From contig CANGKZ010000023.1 of NCBI GenBank assembly GCA_947454705.1, positions 1-64,000 on the forward strand: a DNA stretch of 64,000 bases, in the 5' to 3' direction. Below, one piece after another: positions 16,401 to 23,589 of the stretch (positions within the stretch are counted from its first letter, which is position 1; every line of letters begins with the position of its first letter). A program made the position numbers and the translations under genes. The notes under the pieces were generated by a model, which ran no database searches, was not told where the DNA came from, and saw only the letters and a list, made by a program, of their open reading frames with translations. This DNA comes from Verrucomicrobiota bacterium. Lineage in GTDB: Bacteria; Verrucomicrobiota; Verrucomicrobiia; Limisphaerales; UBA9464.

Positions 16401-17739
16401 CTGCACCAGAAAAGATACGCGTGCGGCGGCGGTCCAATTCCGTGCTGACGGCGGCGAGATCGCGGAGGGGAATTTCGGGCCGGCCCGGGGCGACGAGGCG
16501 CGGCTGCTTCCAGAGCACGACGTCGTGGGCGCTGCCGTCGCCGGCGTCCCCTGCGACGAGGTAAACAGCGCGATCCGCTGCGCCGTTGGTGGGGGCGGAC
16601 AGTTTCAGCCGGAACTCTTGTTTGGCGACCAACGGGACGACGGGTTCCATCCAGGCGGAGGGGCCGCCCGCCTTGCCGATGTGGCCCACGCTGGTGAAAC
16701 GCCAGAGCGCTTTTTGCCATCGCCCGATGTCGGCGGCGAGTCCGGCAATGGCGGCTGGAGTGGTGGCCGTTTTCCAACTGGCGCGCAGGGGATCGAGCAG
16801 CGCCGAGGGCTCGCGGCTTTGGAGGACGGAATACAGCGTGGCGAGATACTTCGCGCTGAGGCCGTGTCGATCGGCGACCGCACGGATTGCGGCGGCGTCG
16901 GTGGCCGACACGCCTGCGGAGCCGGGATCTCCGCGAAGTTCGAGCGTGGCCTGGAGGTACTTTTCCAACGGGAGGCGCCCGCCTTCGTTGGTTTGGAAGA
17001 CGATTCCCTGGAGGTTGACGGTGTCGCCGCCCTTGGGATCGGTGAACCCGCGGTAGAAGGTTCGGATGTCGCCGAGGATTTCCTCGGTCCAATCGCGTCG
17101 GGTGGACTTGGCCGAGAAGCGGATGCCATCGGGCAGCAGCACGGCGTGGCTGGCGATGTCCTTGCCGGCGTCGAGGTACTTGGTCACCAGCGCGGGCGAC
17201 ATGACCAGGGCGTTGCCGGTGTTCATGAAGCCTTCGCCGGCGGCGCCATCGACCGGGAACTCGCGGGCGGGGTCGAGCGAGGGAACGCCGGTCAGATCGC
17301 GGATGGTGTAGGTGTACTCCGCATTGGAAAGGCGTCGCAGCACGACCGGCCCGGGATCGCCGGCTCGGGAGCGGGCGACTTCATCGAGCATGGCATTGAC
17401 CGCGGCGAGGAGGGCCTCGCGTTCCGCGGGCGAGGGCTGGGGTTTGTCCTTGGGCGGCATTTCCCCGTTGGCGATCTGCTCGGCCACGCCCTGCCAGATC
17501 TTGGGATGCTTCTGCACGTCGGCCCAGCGGTTGACCGATTCGAGATCGAGGTCGCCCTTGTGTTTCTCGATCGAATGGCAACCCAGGCAGTATTGCTTGA
17601 GGGCGGGTTCGACGCGTGAGGTGTAGTCTGAAGCGGTGAAGGTGGGCAGGCCGGCCGGATCGGCGGCGCGCAGGGACCCGAGGGTCAGCGTGGCCACGGC
17701 AACACGGACTCCGTGAGCAAGGAGGGCGGGAGATTTCAT
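13420..17739 (-). CDS. Giant DUF1592/DUF1587 planctomycete-type cytochrome c protein
   Basis: 1439-aa exported protein. A signal peptide (residues 1-26) is followed by a Planctomycete cytochrome c domain with the haem-binding motif CLGCH (51-55). A DUF1587-type module (VVLRRLSNAEYTYTIRDLTG) lies near 130-160. DUF1595/DUF1592 modules occupy roughly 1035-1250 (RLSYFLWSSAPDAEL, NGPLAAHYGIPG). A DUF1588 module with a second haem-like motif CAGCH (1312-1316) comes next, and DUF1585 ends the protein. The usual DUF1592 protein is 700-900 aa. The extra length comes from a 600-residue insert (about 400-1000) that includes a predicted carbohydrate-binding or PA14/NPCBM-like beta region (EARITHAHPECGNGVTWVLEL). 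Such proteins are thought to act in periplasmic electron transfer, but no substrate is known. It is followed by DUF1552, so the two form an operon. Confidence 0.87.
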   Translation of the reverse strand: MKSPALLAHGVRVAVATLTLGSLRAADPAGLPTFTASDYTSRVEPALKQYCLGCHSIEKHKGDLDLESVNRWADVQKHPKIWQGVAEQIANGEMPPKDKPQPSPAEREALLAAVNAMLDEVARSRAGDPGPVVLRRLSNAEYTYTIRDLTGVPSLDPAREFPVDGAAGEGFMNTGNALVMSPALVTKYLDAGKDIASHAVLLPDGIRFSAKSTRRDWTEEILGDIRTFYRGFTDPKGGDTVNLQGIVFQTNEGGRLPLEKYLQATLELRGDPGSAGVSATDAAAIRAVADRHGLSAKYLATLYSVLQSREPSALLDPLRASWKTATTPAAIAGLAADIGRWQKALWRFTSVGHIGKAGGPSAWMEPVVPLVAKQEFRLKLSAPTNGAADRAVYLVAGDAGDGSAHDVVLWKQPRLVAPGRPEIPLRDLAAVSTELDRRRTRIFSGADKALAAAAEAAVSEKGFDPAVLARKHGVEPAVLVAWLDGLGLQTNTAVRIESLFTRRVENVSGFDFVQGWGNPETPNVFANRSDKAVRIPGNLKAHGVVVHPSPTLQAAVGWKSPISGTLRVEARITHAHPECGNGVTWVLELQHGSMRQRLGAGTSQGGKEVKSAPVDSITVRPGDLVSLRVGPRDGNHSCDLTSVELVLRETREGGREWNLTREVSGDGIAANPHADALGNPGVWVFYTEPDKGGAEADPVAPAGSLLARWRSETDPKSRTKHAAELRALLTGKTIAAPGSPDAQLLRQLSNPSGPLLRGTLAGVVKEIAAAKPSRSSRSAKSGAAGSVPILSARDFGHLPGGAAIDPLDLAVQAPSVMEVRIPASLAAGYELVTTGTLAPGEGAEGSVQLRLVEGSDSPGSRAVPAGLTGGLVAGDARVIAAAGPWTTSAREVASDNPVLVTDGSAARKRMEAAMSQFRDLFPAALCYTKIVPVDEVVTLTLFYREDHHLARLMLDDAQRATLDRLWSELHFVSQDALTLVDAFEQLWQFATQDADPKVFEPLREPIQRRAAEFRKTLEETKPRHVDAVIEFAERAYRRPLKESERADLKSLVAALRKEDLSHEDSIRLALARVLVSPAFLYRAEAPVVGKDSGPVGSWELANRLSYFLWSSAPDAELKKLAANGTLTQPDVLAAQARRMLKAPQVRRLATEFGCAWLHVYAFDQSSEKSERHFPTFTALKGAMYEETIQFLTDLFQSDRPVSNLIDADYTFLNGPLAAHYGIPGVTGDAWRKVDGVRAQSRGGILAQASTLSTQSGASRTSPILRGNWLTEVILGDKLPKPPKDVPRLPEDEATETLTVRQLTEKHSTDPRCAGCHRRIDAFGFSMESFDAIGRKRDLDLGGRKIDTRVKVLDGAEFEGLDGLRDYLLHRRGDAFLRQFCRKLLGYALGRSVQLSDGPLIQSMRESLKQNDYRVGAAVEVLVRSRQFREIRGADHAPED

Positions 17740-18107
17740 CGATCGCTAAACGTCATCGCGAAGATGGGACTGGGGCGGAGGTGCGGGAATTCGGGTGGAT
17801 TCTTGCGAATCGTGAAGCACTCGGTCGAGCGGCAAAGCGGATGATTCGGAAGGGGGCGGGTTTTCCAGCCTGGCAACGACGGCGCTGACGCGGGTCGTTT
17901 TGTAGTATCGGCTGCGCAGCAGCACAGCCCCACCCCGCAAGGGAAGGGCGGCGTTGCCGCGCCGCCGCGGCTGTATTCCCCCTCAACGCTTCAACGTTCA
18001 ACGCTTCAACGTTTCAACCCTTCAACTCCCGTTTTAGTTCAACCCTTCAACTGCCTCTCCGCGGTTCGATCCTTTTCCAACCGCCGCTTTTGAGATCCAG
18101 TCGGGGC
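17740..18107. repeat. Intergenic region with TTCAAC octamer tract
   Basis: It separates the start of the DUF1592 gene from the membrane protein at 18108. Bases 17981-18053 are a run of degenerate octamers with the core TTCAAC. The same kind of tract occurs at 23546-23580, 39436-39510, 39830-39850, 50383-50445 and 52514-52560. The remaining sequence holds nothing recognisable. Confidence 0.7.
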
Positions 18108-18671
18108 ATGACTGCTTCGCAACGCGCCGCCGTGGCGCGATTCCGCTGGTGGCTGGGGTTGTTTTGGATCGGCCTCGTGCTGAGCGGCGTCACCGCCTTT
18201 CCGCTGCTGACGGAACTTCGGGTGCTGGTGGACGTCCTCGGGCTCGACCGGGCGGATCGTTCCGTTTTTGGGGCAGCGGAGGGAATCGTCACCTGGGTGC
18301 TCCGGGTGAGAGCGGGTTTGGAAGATGTTTACGTGCGTTATCCCTGGCTTGCCTACGGGACCGATTGGCTGGCGTTCGGGCATTTGGCGATCTCCCTGTT
18401 TTTCATCGGACCCTGGATTCGTCCGGCGGGAAGTCGCGGTGTGCTGCTGGCCGGGATGGCGGCGTGTGTGGCGGTAATTCCCACCGCCCTGATCTGCGGG
18501 CAGATCCGAGGGATTCCGCTCGGCTGGCGCATGATCGACTGCTCGTTCGGGGTGTTCGGAATCGTCCCCTTGATCGCGTGTTACCGGCTGCTTTCGATCA
18601 TCGAGTCCACGGGCTCTGATGGACCCACAGCTGAAGACGCGGACGGGGAAACAAAAAAGCGAAGGCAGTGA
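18108..18671 (+). CDS. Conserved hypothetical integral membrane protein, four TM segments
   Basis: 187 aa with four predicted transmembrane helices: FRWWLGLFWIGLVLSGVTAF, WLAFGHLAISLFFIGPWI, GVLLAGMAACVAVIPTALI and SFGVFGIVPLIACYRLL. Charged pairs next to the helices (DWLAFGH, IRGIPLGWRMIDCSFG) look like conserved features of a small bacterial family I know only as hypothetical. The C-terminal 18 residues are polar. The ATG at 18108 is preceded by GGGG, a weak ribosome-binding site. The stop codon lies in the loop of a terminator hairpin. No function can be assigned. Confidence 0.7.
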   Translation: MTASQRAAVARFRWWLGLFWIGLVLSGVTAFPLLTELRVLVDVLGLDRADRSVFGAAEGIVTWVLRVRAGLEDVYVRYPWLAYGTDWLAFGHLAISLFFIGPWIRPAGSRGVLLAGMAACVAVIPTALICGQIRGIPLGWRMIDCSFGVFGIVPLIACYRLLSIIESTGSDGPTAEDADGETKKRRQ

Positions 18672-18686
18672 GCCTTCGCTTGTTTT
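18651..18686. terminator. Bidirectional terminator overlapping a stop codon
   Basis: AGCGAAGGC (18658-18666) pairs with GCCTTCGCT (18672-18680), flanked by AAAAAA on the left and TTGTTTT on the right. It therefore can end transcripts from both sides (membrane protein on plus, adenylating enzyme on minus). The stop codon TGA at 18669-18671 of the plus-strand gene sits in the loop. Confidence 0.88.
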
Positions 18687-18730
18687 GGGGAACTGGAATC
18701 GGCCGCAAGGCCGGGGCGTGTCAGATCAGA

Positions 18731-19813
18731 TCAGTACACGCCTTCGACGATGTTCTTCTCCATCGCGCCGAACGGACGGACGTCGCCCACGCCGTCCCAG
18801 GCGTACGGAGGACGCGGAGCGCGGCGGATCGCCTCATCGCGCTCGAGGAAGCGCGGCATGAAGAATTCCTTGGTGAGGGTGGTGAGTTCCACCCGGCCGA
18901 ATTCACCGTAGCCGACGAGTTCCGCAGTCGAGTTTGGCTTCACCACACGCAGCACGGCGCGGGGCTGGGGAGCGTAGTAGGTGACGCTGAAATTGTCCTC
19001 GGGCTGGAGCGGCACGCTGGCGGCGAGACCCATGAGGGTGTTGCCGTAGGTGGGATAGAAGCCAATGCGGCCTTCGAGCAGTTCTTCGACGAGGAACCGC
19101 ACTTCCTGCGGCTTCATGGAGGTGCCGCCGCAGAACACGCCGCGGATGCCGGCATCCCAGAGGTTCACCTGTTCGGCGAGGGCTTCGAGAAGCTTCGGGG
19201 TGGTGAACAAACCGGAGACCTTGCGGTGCTTGAGAATGGTGGCGGCCTGGTCGACGACGTGGGCCATGTACTGCTTCGCCACATCGAACTGCTTGTTCGT
19301 GATCAGCTTTTTCACGAAGCGCGGATCGAGATCGATGAAGTAGCAGGAGCTGCCGCGCACGTTGGCGAGGTGCTCGATGGCGAGGCGCAACCGGCGGGGA
19401 CCGGTGGGGCCCATCATCAGCCACGCGCCGCCCTTGGGGAAATGCGCGTCGGCGATTTTGTCGGAGAACTCGGAGTAATCGACCTTGTAGTCGTTCCAGC
19501 CGATGCGTTGTTTCGGCATGCCGGTGGTGCCGCCGGTTTCAAAGATGTTGAACGGCTTGCCCTTGAACGCGGCGGGAACCCACACCTCGGGCTGGAGGTC
19601 GCGCAGGAATTCGTCCTGGAAATGGGGGAACTTCTGCATGTCCGCGAAGGACTTCACTTCTTTGCGCGGATCGAAGTTCTTCGAGGCCCAGTCGAGCCAG
19701 AAGGGGCAACCGGTTTCTGGGCTGAAGTGCCACTGGATGATTTCAGCCAGGTGGGCTTCAAGCTGTGCCTGAGCGGCCGCAACGGCGTCGGGAGAAACGG
19801 TGGGGATCGGCAT
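18731..19813 (-). CDS. AMP-binding (ANL superfamily) enzyme, PaaK-like, short form
   Basis: 360-aa soluble enzyme related to phenylacetate-CoA ligase (PaaK) within the adenylate-forming ANL superfamily. The P-loop-like signature ETGGTTGMPKQR is at residues 92-103. A second typical region, YPTYGNTLMG, and the FGRVELTTLTKEF strand follow. It is shorter than PaaK (about 430 aa) and seems to lack most of the C-terminal lid domain. This resembles EhpF-like short ANL proteins, so it may activate an aryl or fatty acid, or may have lost thioester formation. It is a single gene bounded by a terminator downstream and a promoter with an operator-like dyad upstream. The substrate is unknown. Confidence 0.75.
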   Translation of the reverse strand: MPIPTVSPDAVAAAQAQLEAHLAEIIQWHFSPETGCPFWLDWASKNFDPRKEVKSFADMQKFPHFQDEFLRDLQPEVWVPAAFKGKPFNIFETGGTTGMPKQRIGWNDYKVDYSEFSDKIADAHFPKGGAWLMMGPTGPRRLRLAIEHLANVRGSSCYFIDLDPRFVKKLITNKQFDVAKQYMAHVVDQAATILKHRKVSGLFTTPKLLEALAEQVNLWDAGIRGVFCGGTSMKPQEVRFLVEELLEGRIGFYPTYGNTLMGLAASVPLQPEDNFSVTYYAPQPRAVLRVVKPNSTAELVGYGEFGRVELTTLTKEFFMPRFLERDEAIRRAPRPPYAWDGVGDVRPFGAMEKNIVEGVY

Positions 19814-19832
19814 AGGTTAAATGACGGGCGGT

Positions 19833-19861
19833 AGTATAGTACGTGTTCGTATGGTTGAAAA
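19833..19861 (-). promoter_or_regulatory. Promoter with operator-like dyad ATACG-N4-CGTA
   Basis: On the minus strand TTTTCA (19861-19856) and TATACT (19838-19833) are 17 bases apart, 20 bases before the adenylating enzyme gene. The spacer carries the dyad ATACG-AACA-CGTA (19837-19854 region). This core matches the palindrome in the promoter of the PQQ-propeller operon beside marR (32340-32369). Confidence 0.45.
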
Positions 19862-19886
19862 CCGCAATTCTGTCGGCCCGCCGTGG

Positions 19887-19942
19887 AAAAACAAAAACTC
19901 CTCCGAACGGACGACCGCGTGGTCGCCTGCCCGGAGGAGTTT
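19887..19942 (-). terminator. Terminator of the PEP-CTERM gene
   Basis: Read on the minus strand, AAACTCCTCCG (19895-19905 complement) and CGGAGGAGTTT (19932-19942) form an 11-bp stem, followed by TTTTTGTTTTTCC. The long loop is itself GC-rich. It lies 17 bases after the stop of the PEP-CTERM gene. Confidence 0.85.
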
Positions 19943-19959
19943 GAGGTCGTGGATGCGGG

Positions 19960-20643
19960 TTAGGCGGAACGACGGGTGCGACGCCACCAGGTGAGTCCGG
20001 TGACGCCGACGAGGGCTCCGATCGCGCCCCAGGTGCTGGGTTCGGGAACCACTGCGGCTTCACCGGTGAGGGTGAGGCTCCAGCTTTGGATGCGCATGGT
20101 GCCGCCGAGTTCGAGGTCCGCGATGGCCAGACGCCAGTCGCCGTTGCCGGCTCCGCCGTTGAAGACGGAGAGCATCTCGGGACGCAGGGTGTCGGACGGC
20201 AGCACGCGGCCGTCGGGTTGGTAGGTTCCGCTCAGCACGCCCGAGCCGAGGGTGGCGAGGTGGATGTCACTGCCGGCGTTGTCATCGAAGGTGACGTTCC
20301 AGCCGTCGTAGGACTGCCCGATGGCATCGGTTCCGCTGATTCCAACGCGGTTCAACAGCATGGCGGAGGAACCGAGGTCCTTGTTGAGGAACACGGTCAT
20401 TTCGCTGGCGAATCCGCTGCCGGACGGGGTTCCCACCAGGTTCAGGCTCACCTGAACCTGGGTGAGCGAGACGATCAGCGAGTCGCTGACGGTTTGCAGG
20501 AACGTCTGCGGGGGATCCTGGAGGTCGGGGATGTCCAGGTTGACCGTGAACGTGCGGGTGGCTTCGGTGACAATGGCAGCCGAAGCGGTCGCAAGGGACA
20601 GGGCGGCGACGGTGCCGAACACTGCGGAGCGAATGAATTTCAT
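19960..20643 (-). CDS. PEP-CTERM sorting-domain protein with P/Homo-B-like domain
   Basis: 227-aa exported protein. Residues 1-22 are a signal peptide ending ASA. The body (about 30-195) resembles the P/Homo-B beta-sandwich found next to subtilisin-like proteases: SYDGWNVTFDDNAGSDIH and then NGDWRLAIADLELGGTMRIQSW. The last 27 residues are a full PEP-CTERM signal: PEP motif (VVPEPSTWG), hydrophobic helix and Arg-rich tail (WWRRTRRSA). This directs cleavage and anchoring by exosortase, which is not encoded in this window. No protease domain is present, so this is a stand-alone surface domain. It has its own terminator. Confidence 0.88.
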   Translation of the reverse strand: MKFIRSAVFGTVAALSLATASAAIVTEATRTFTVNLDIPDLQDPPQTFLQTVSDSLIVSLTQVQVSLNLVGTPSGSGFASEMTVFLNKDLGSSAMLLNRVGISGTDAIGQSYDGWNVTFDDNAGSDIHLATLGSGVLSGTYQPDGRVLPSDTLRPEMLSVFNGGAGNGDWRLAIADLELGGTMRIQSWSLTLTGEAAVVPEPSTWGAIGALVGVTGLTWWRRTRRSA

Positions 20644-20701
20644 GGCGATGATCTGAAGGAGGTTTGGAGTCTCGCGCGGTTAAAGGTCCTTGAGGATTGA
20701 A

Positions 20702-23068
20702 TCAGGCATTCGCAATGGCGCGGTAGAGACGTGAGGTTTCCGCCGGGTTGACATCGGTGTGTTCGAAGACGCCGGTGTCCGGGGCCGTGTACGTGGCCTG
20801 CGGGCTGAATTCGCTCCACGTGTAGGGCGGGTTGAGATCGGTGGTGTACTGAATCCGATACGGATTTCCAGGAACGCCGATGAAGGTGACGACGAAGTCC
20901 AGGCCGGAGGGCAGGATTCGAATCGCGTTGGGGGCACCGACGGGAGTCGTCGCGGAGATCTCCGAGACAGTGACGCTGCCGGTGACGGTGTGGCCGCCCG
21001 AGCCGTCGCTGAGCGTGTAGTCGAAGCTGCCATTGCCCGCCGTCGTGGTCGGAGCGGTGAACACGACGAAGTTACCTGCGATCACCACCGTGGCCCCGGA
21101 GGGCTGCGGATTGCTGACCGCCGTGATGCTGAGGGTGTCGCCGTCGGGGTCCGTGTCATTGGCGATCAACGCGCTCTTCAGCACCTTGGCCACTTTGGTG
21201 TTGTTGGCGCGGGTGAGGGTGTCGGCGCTCGCCACCGGCGGGTTGTTTACCGGCGCGGAGCGGGTCACCGAGATCTGATAGGTCTTCGTGGTCGTGCCGT
21301 TGGAGGCGGTTCCGACCACCGTGATGGTGTTGGCGCCAACGTTCAGGGCGATCGATCCGCTGGCTGTTCCGGAGGTGACCAGCGTGCCGTTGACGCGGAC
21401 CGTGGCGCCGCCTTGAAGAACGGTCGGAGTGACCGTGATCGAGGTGACGCTCGCGGCGACGGTCGCCGTGTAGCTGGTCCCGGTGGCGGAGAAGGCCGGG
21501 TTAAGCGTGCCCGTGCTCAACACCAGGGAGGACAACTCGGCGCCGCTCGGACGCGAGAGGGTCACGTCGTTGCCGGTGCCACCCACGTAGCTGAGGATGA
21601 GGCTGATTCCGTTGAAGGTCACGATCGAGCCTTCGGGAAGGCCGCTGAAGGTTCCGTTGATGGCGTCGGTTCCGTCGTTGTCCACGAGAACCACCGATTC
21701 ACCGGTGGCCAATTGGTAGCTGCCGTTGAGAACGAGCGTGGCGTCGCCGAGGCTGACGCTGCCAGTGACGGAAAGCTGGCTGTAAGAGGTGCCCGCGGTT
21801 GTGGCGCCATTGATGCCCAGACCCAACGTTGTGTTGGCATTCAGATCGGCTCCGCTTGCCATGGTGATTCTGCCGATCGCGCTGATTCCATCGAGGAACA
21901 CGTCCGGTGCCAATCCGGAGCCGCTGCTCGCGCCAGCGCCGCCGGTTACGGAGCTTCCGCTGTAGCTCACGCCGCTGCTGACGCTCAGGCCTGCTCCGGA
22001 GCGCACAAAGGCTGCTCCACCCATGGCTGCGCCGCCGCCGCCGTTACGGGCAGTTCCGCTGGAAGCTGCGTTTCCGCCGCCGAAGCCGGGAGGTTGGGAG
22101 TTGCCGCCACCGCCACCACCGCCGAACCCGCCGGTACTTCCCGCACTGGCGTCGACACCGCCGACTCCACCACCACCACCTCCTGGAATACTGCCGACCC
22201 AAGGGCCACCACCTCCGCCACCTCCGTTTGCGCCACCCGCGCCGCCAGGGTTTGATGAGATGCCGCCCGTGCCGCCAGACGCACCACCGAACGTTCCATT
22301 GAAGAAGGCGCCAGTGAAGCCGGCCGCATGAGAGGCGGCCGCTGCCCCGCCGTCCGCTCCAATGCCGAACCCGCCGCCACCTCCGGTGCCGGCAGCGCCA
22401 CCGTTGCCACCCATGCCGCCGCCGCCACCGTGCGGAGTCGAGCTTCCCCCGGCCGTGCCGCCAGCGCCGCCGACGGCGATGTTGCCGACGAAGGACACGT
22501 TGGCGAGGGAAAGGGTCCCCGCGTTGACAAAGATTGCGCCGCCGAGACCGGCGCCGCCGCCACCCGCATTGCGACCGCCACCGCCACCCTTGCCCCCCCG
22601 GGCATTGCCGTGAGCCAGCGTGAGGTTGCTGATCGAGAAAGTGGTGCTCGGGGTCGCCGGAAGGTTGGCGTTGGCGGTGTCAGAGCTGATGCCGACGAAG
22701 AAGATGCGATCGCCCGTCGAGGCGCTGGTCGAGCCGCCATCGATGGTGATCGTTCCCTGGCCGCCGTTGGCACCGTCAATGGTGATGCCGTTGGGGTTGG
22801 TCAGGAGCGGCAGCATCGAACTCAGCGTGATGGTTCCGCCGCCGGCGATGTTGAAGTTGATGATGGCCGCTGCGGAGTCGGTGTTCGCAGAAACGATCGC
22901 AGCACGGAGGGCGGCATCGGATGCGGTGGTCACCGTGTAGGTGCCGGCCCGCAGGGACGGGGCGAGGAATGCCAGGGCACCGGCAATCAGCACGGATGTG
23001 CGCAAGGCGGTCATCCGGCTGGCAGCTCGCGCGGAAGCTCTGGAAGGAATGGGAGTGAGTGAGTCCAT
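20702..23068 (-). CDS. Glycine-rich secreted adhesin-like protein with cadherin-like domains
   Basis: 788 aa. An N-terminal signal peptide may start at Met1 or, more typically, at Met19 (MTALRTSVLIAG). Residues about 45-150 look like the start of a parallel beta-helix (TITLSSMLPLLTNPNGITIDG). Residues about 160-360 are extremely Gly/Ala-rich (runs such as GGGGGMGGNGG), as in PE-PGRS-like and autotransporter-like surface proteins. After a beta-helix-like stretch comes a cadherin-like beta-sandwich domain (LSSLVLSTGTLNPAFSATG). It is followed by a Big_9/VCBS-like domain (ANDTDPDGDTLSITAV) and the C-terminal module PYRIQYTTDL...RLYRAIANA, similar to the end of the protein at 2573-4528. A surface or matrix role is inferred. 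No PEP-CTERM tail is present. Confidence 0.78.
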   Translation of the reverse strand: MDSLTPIPSRASARAASRMTALRTSVLIAGALAFLAPSLRAGTYTVTTASDAALRAAIVSANTDSAAAIINFNIAGGGTITLSSMLPLLTNPNGITIDGANGGQGTITIDGGSTSASTGDRIFFVGISSDTANANLPATPSTTFSISNLTLAHGNARGGKGGGGGRNAGGGGAGLGGAIFVNAGTLSLANVSFVGNIAVGGAGGTAGGSSTPHGGGGGMGGNGGAAGTGGGGGFGIGADGGAAAASHAAGFTGAFFNGTFGGASGGTGGISSNPGGAGGANGGGGGGGPWVGSIPGGGGGGVGGVDASAGSTGGFGGGGGGGNSQPPGFGGGNAASSGTARNGGGGAAMGGAAFVRSGAGLSVSSGVSYSGSSVTGGAGASSGSGLAPDVFLDGISAIGRITMASGADLNANTTLGLGINGATTAGTSYSQLSVTGSVSLGDATLVLNGSYQLATGESVVLVDNDGTDAINGTFSGLPEGSIVTFNGISLILSYVGGTGNDVTLSRPSGAELSSLVLSTGTLNPAFSATGTSYTATVAASVTSITVTPTVLQGGATVRVNGTLVTSGTASGSIALNVGANTITVVGTASNGTTTKTYQISVTRSAPVNNPPVASADTLTRANNTKVAKVLKSALIANDTDPDGDTLSITAVSNPQPSGATVVIAGNFVVFTAPTTTAGNGSFDYTLSDGSGGHTVTGSVTVSEISATTPVGAPNAIRILPSGLDFVVTFIGVPGNPYRIQYTTDLNPPYTWSEFSPQATYTAPDTGVFEHTDVNPAETSRLYRAIANA

Positions 23069-23589
23069 CGTTTGGGGATCTGGGTTGGGTTTCTGAACGC
23101 TCCGCGAATTAGGCGGAGACGGACTGCTGCAAGGAGGACGCCAGGCGCCCTCCCGGAAGGATCTGAAGCTTCATGGAGGTCGAGGACCCCGCGGCACCGT
23201 CAGGGAGGGTTGATTCCCCAGAAATGGTACGCGCTGAGTCTGTTACTTTTGGAGTAGGGAACCCCCCGCGGAATCTTACCGGGAAACTTCAGGTTTTTTT
23301 CCGGGATCTTTTTTGGAACCCCCTCCGGTGGGCGGAATCCGGGAGTCTGAATCTGAGAAGGGCGGTTGAAACCGCGGACGAACGCAGAGTTTGAAGCGGA
23401 TGGAGAGGAAGATGAATCGTTGGACGCGGGGCCATCGAACGGTTGAAAATCAACCGCCTGCATGCCTCGAGACACGCCTCCCAGAACCGTCTGAAGACGG
23501 GACTCCAAACGAGTGAGGGAATCCTGGCGCCAGCGTCGAATTCCCCTTCAACGCTTCAACTTTTCAACCCTTCAACTGCCGTCGTTCCG
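23069..23589. repeat. Intergenic region with a mosaic repeat (complement orientation)
   Basis: Bases 23421-23580 contain one copy of the long mosaic repeat in complement orientation: GGACGCGGGGCCATCGAACG, ACGCCTCCCAGAACCGTCTG, AAGACGGGACTCCAAACGAG and a terminal TTCAAC octamer tract. Closely similar blocks are at 39436-39670, 39830-39972 and 50221-50445. The part at 23069-23420 is the upstream region of the glycine-rich gene, and no clear promoter is visible there. Confidence 0.75.

Noticed and set aside
15349-17619. 756-codon plus-strand frame antisense to the DUF1592 gene
   Set aside because: It is a GC-driven shadow. The minus-strand frame has haem motifs and DUF1592 domains; the plus-strand protein has no recognisable domain and is compositionally odd.
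20759-22255. 498-codon plus-strand frame opposite the glycine-rich gene
   Set aside because: Produced by the GGC/GCC-rich coding of the minus-strand gene; no ribosome-binding site or domain.
23546-23580. TTCAAC tracts as a CRISPR array
   Set aside because: The repeat unit is only 8 bases, degenerate and without spacers of constant length; no cas genes are present.
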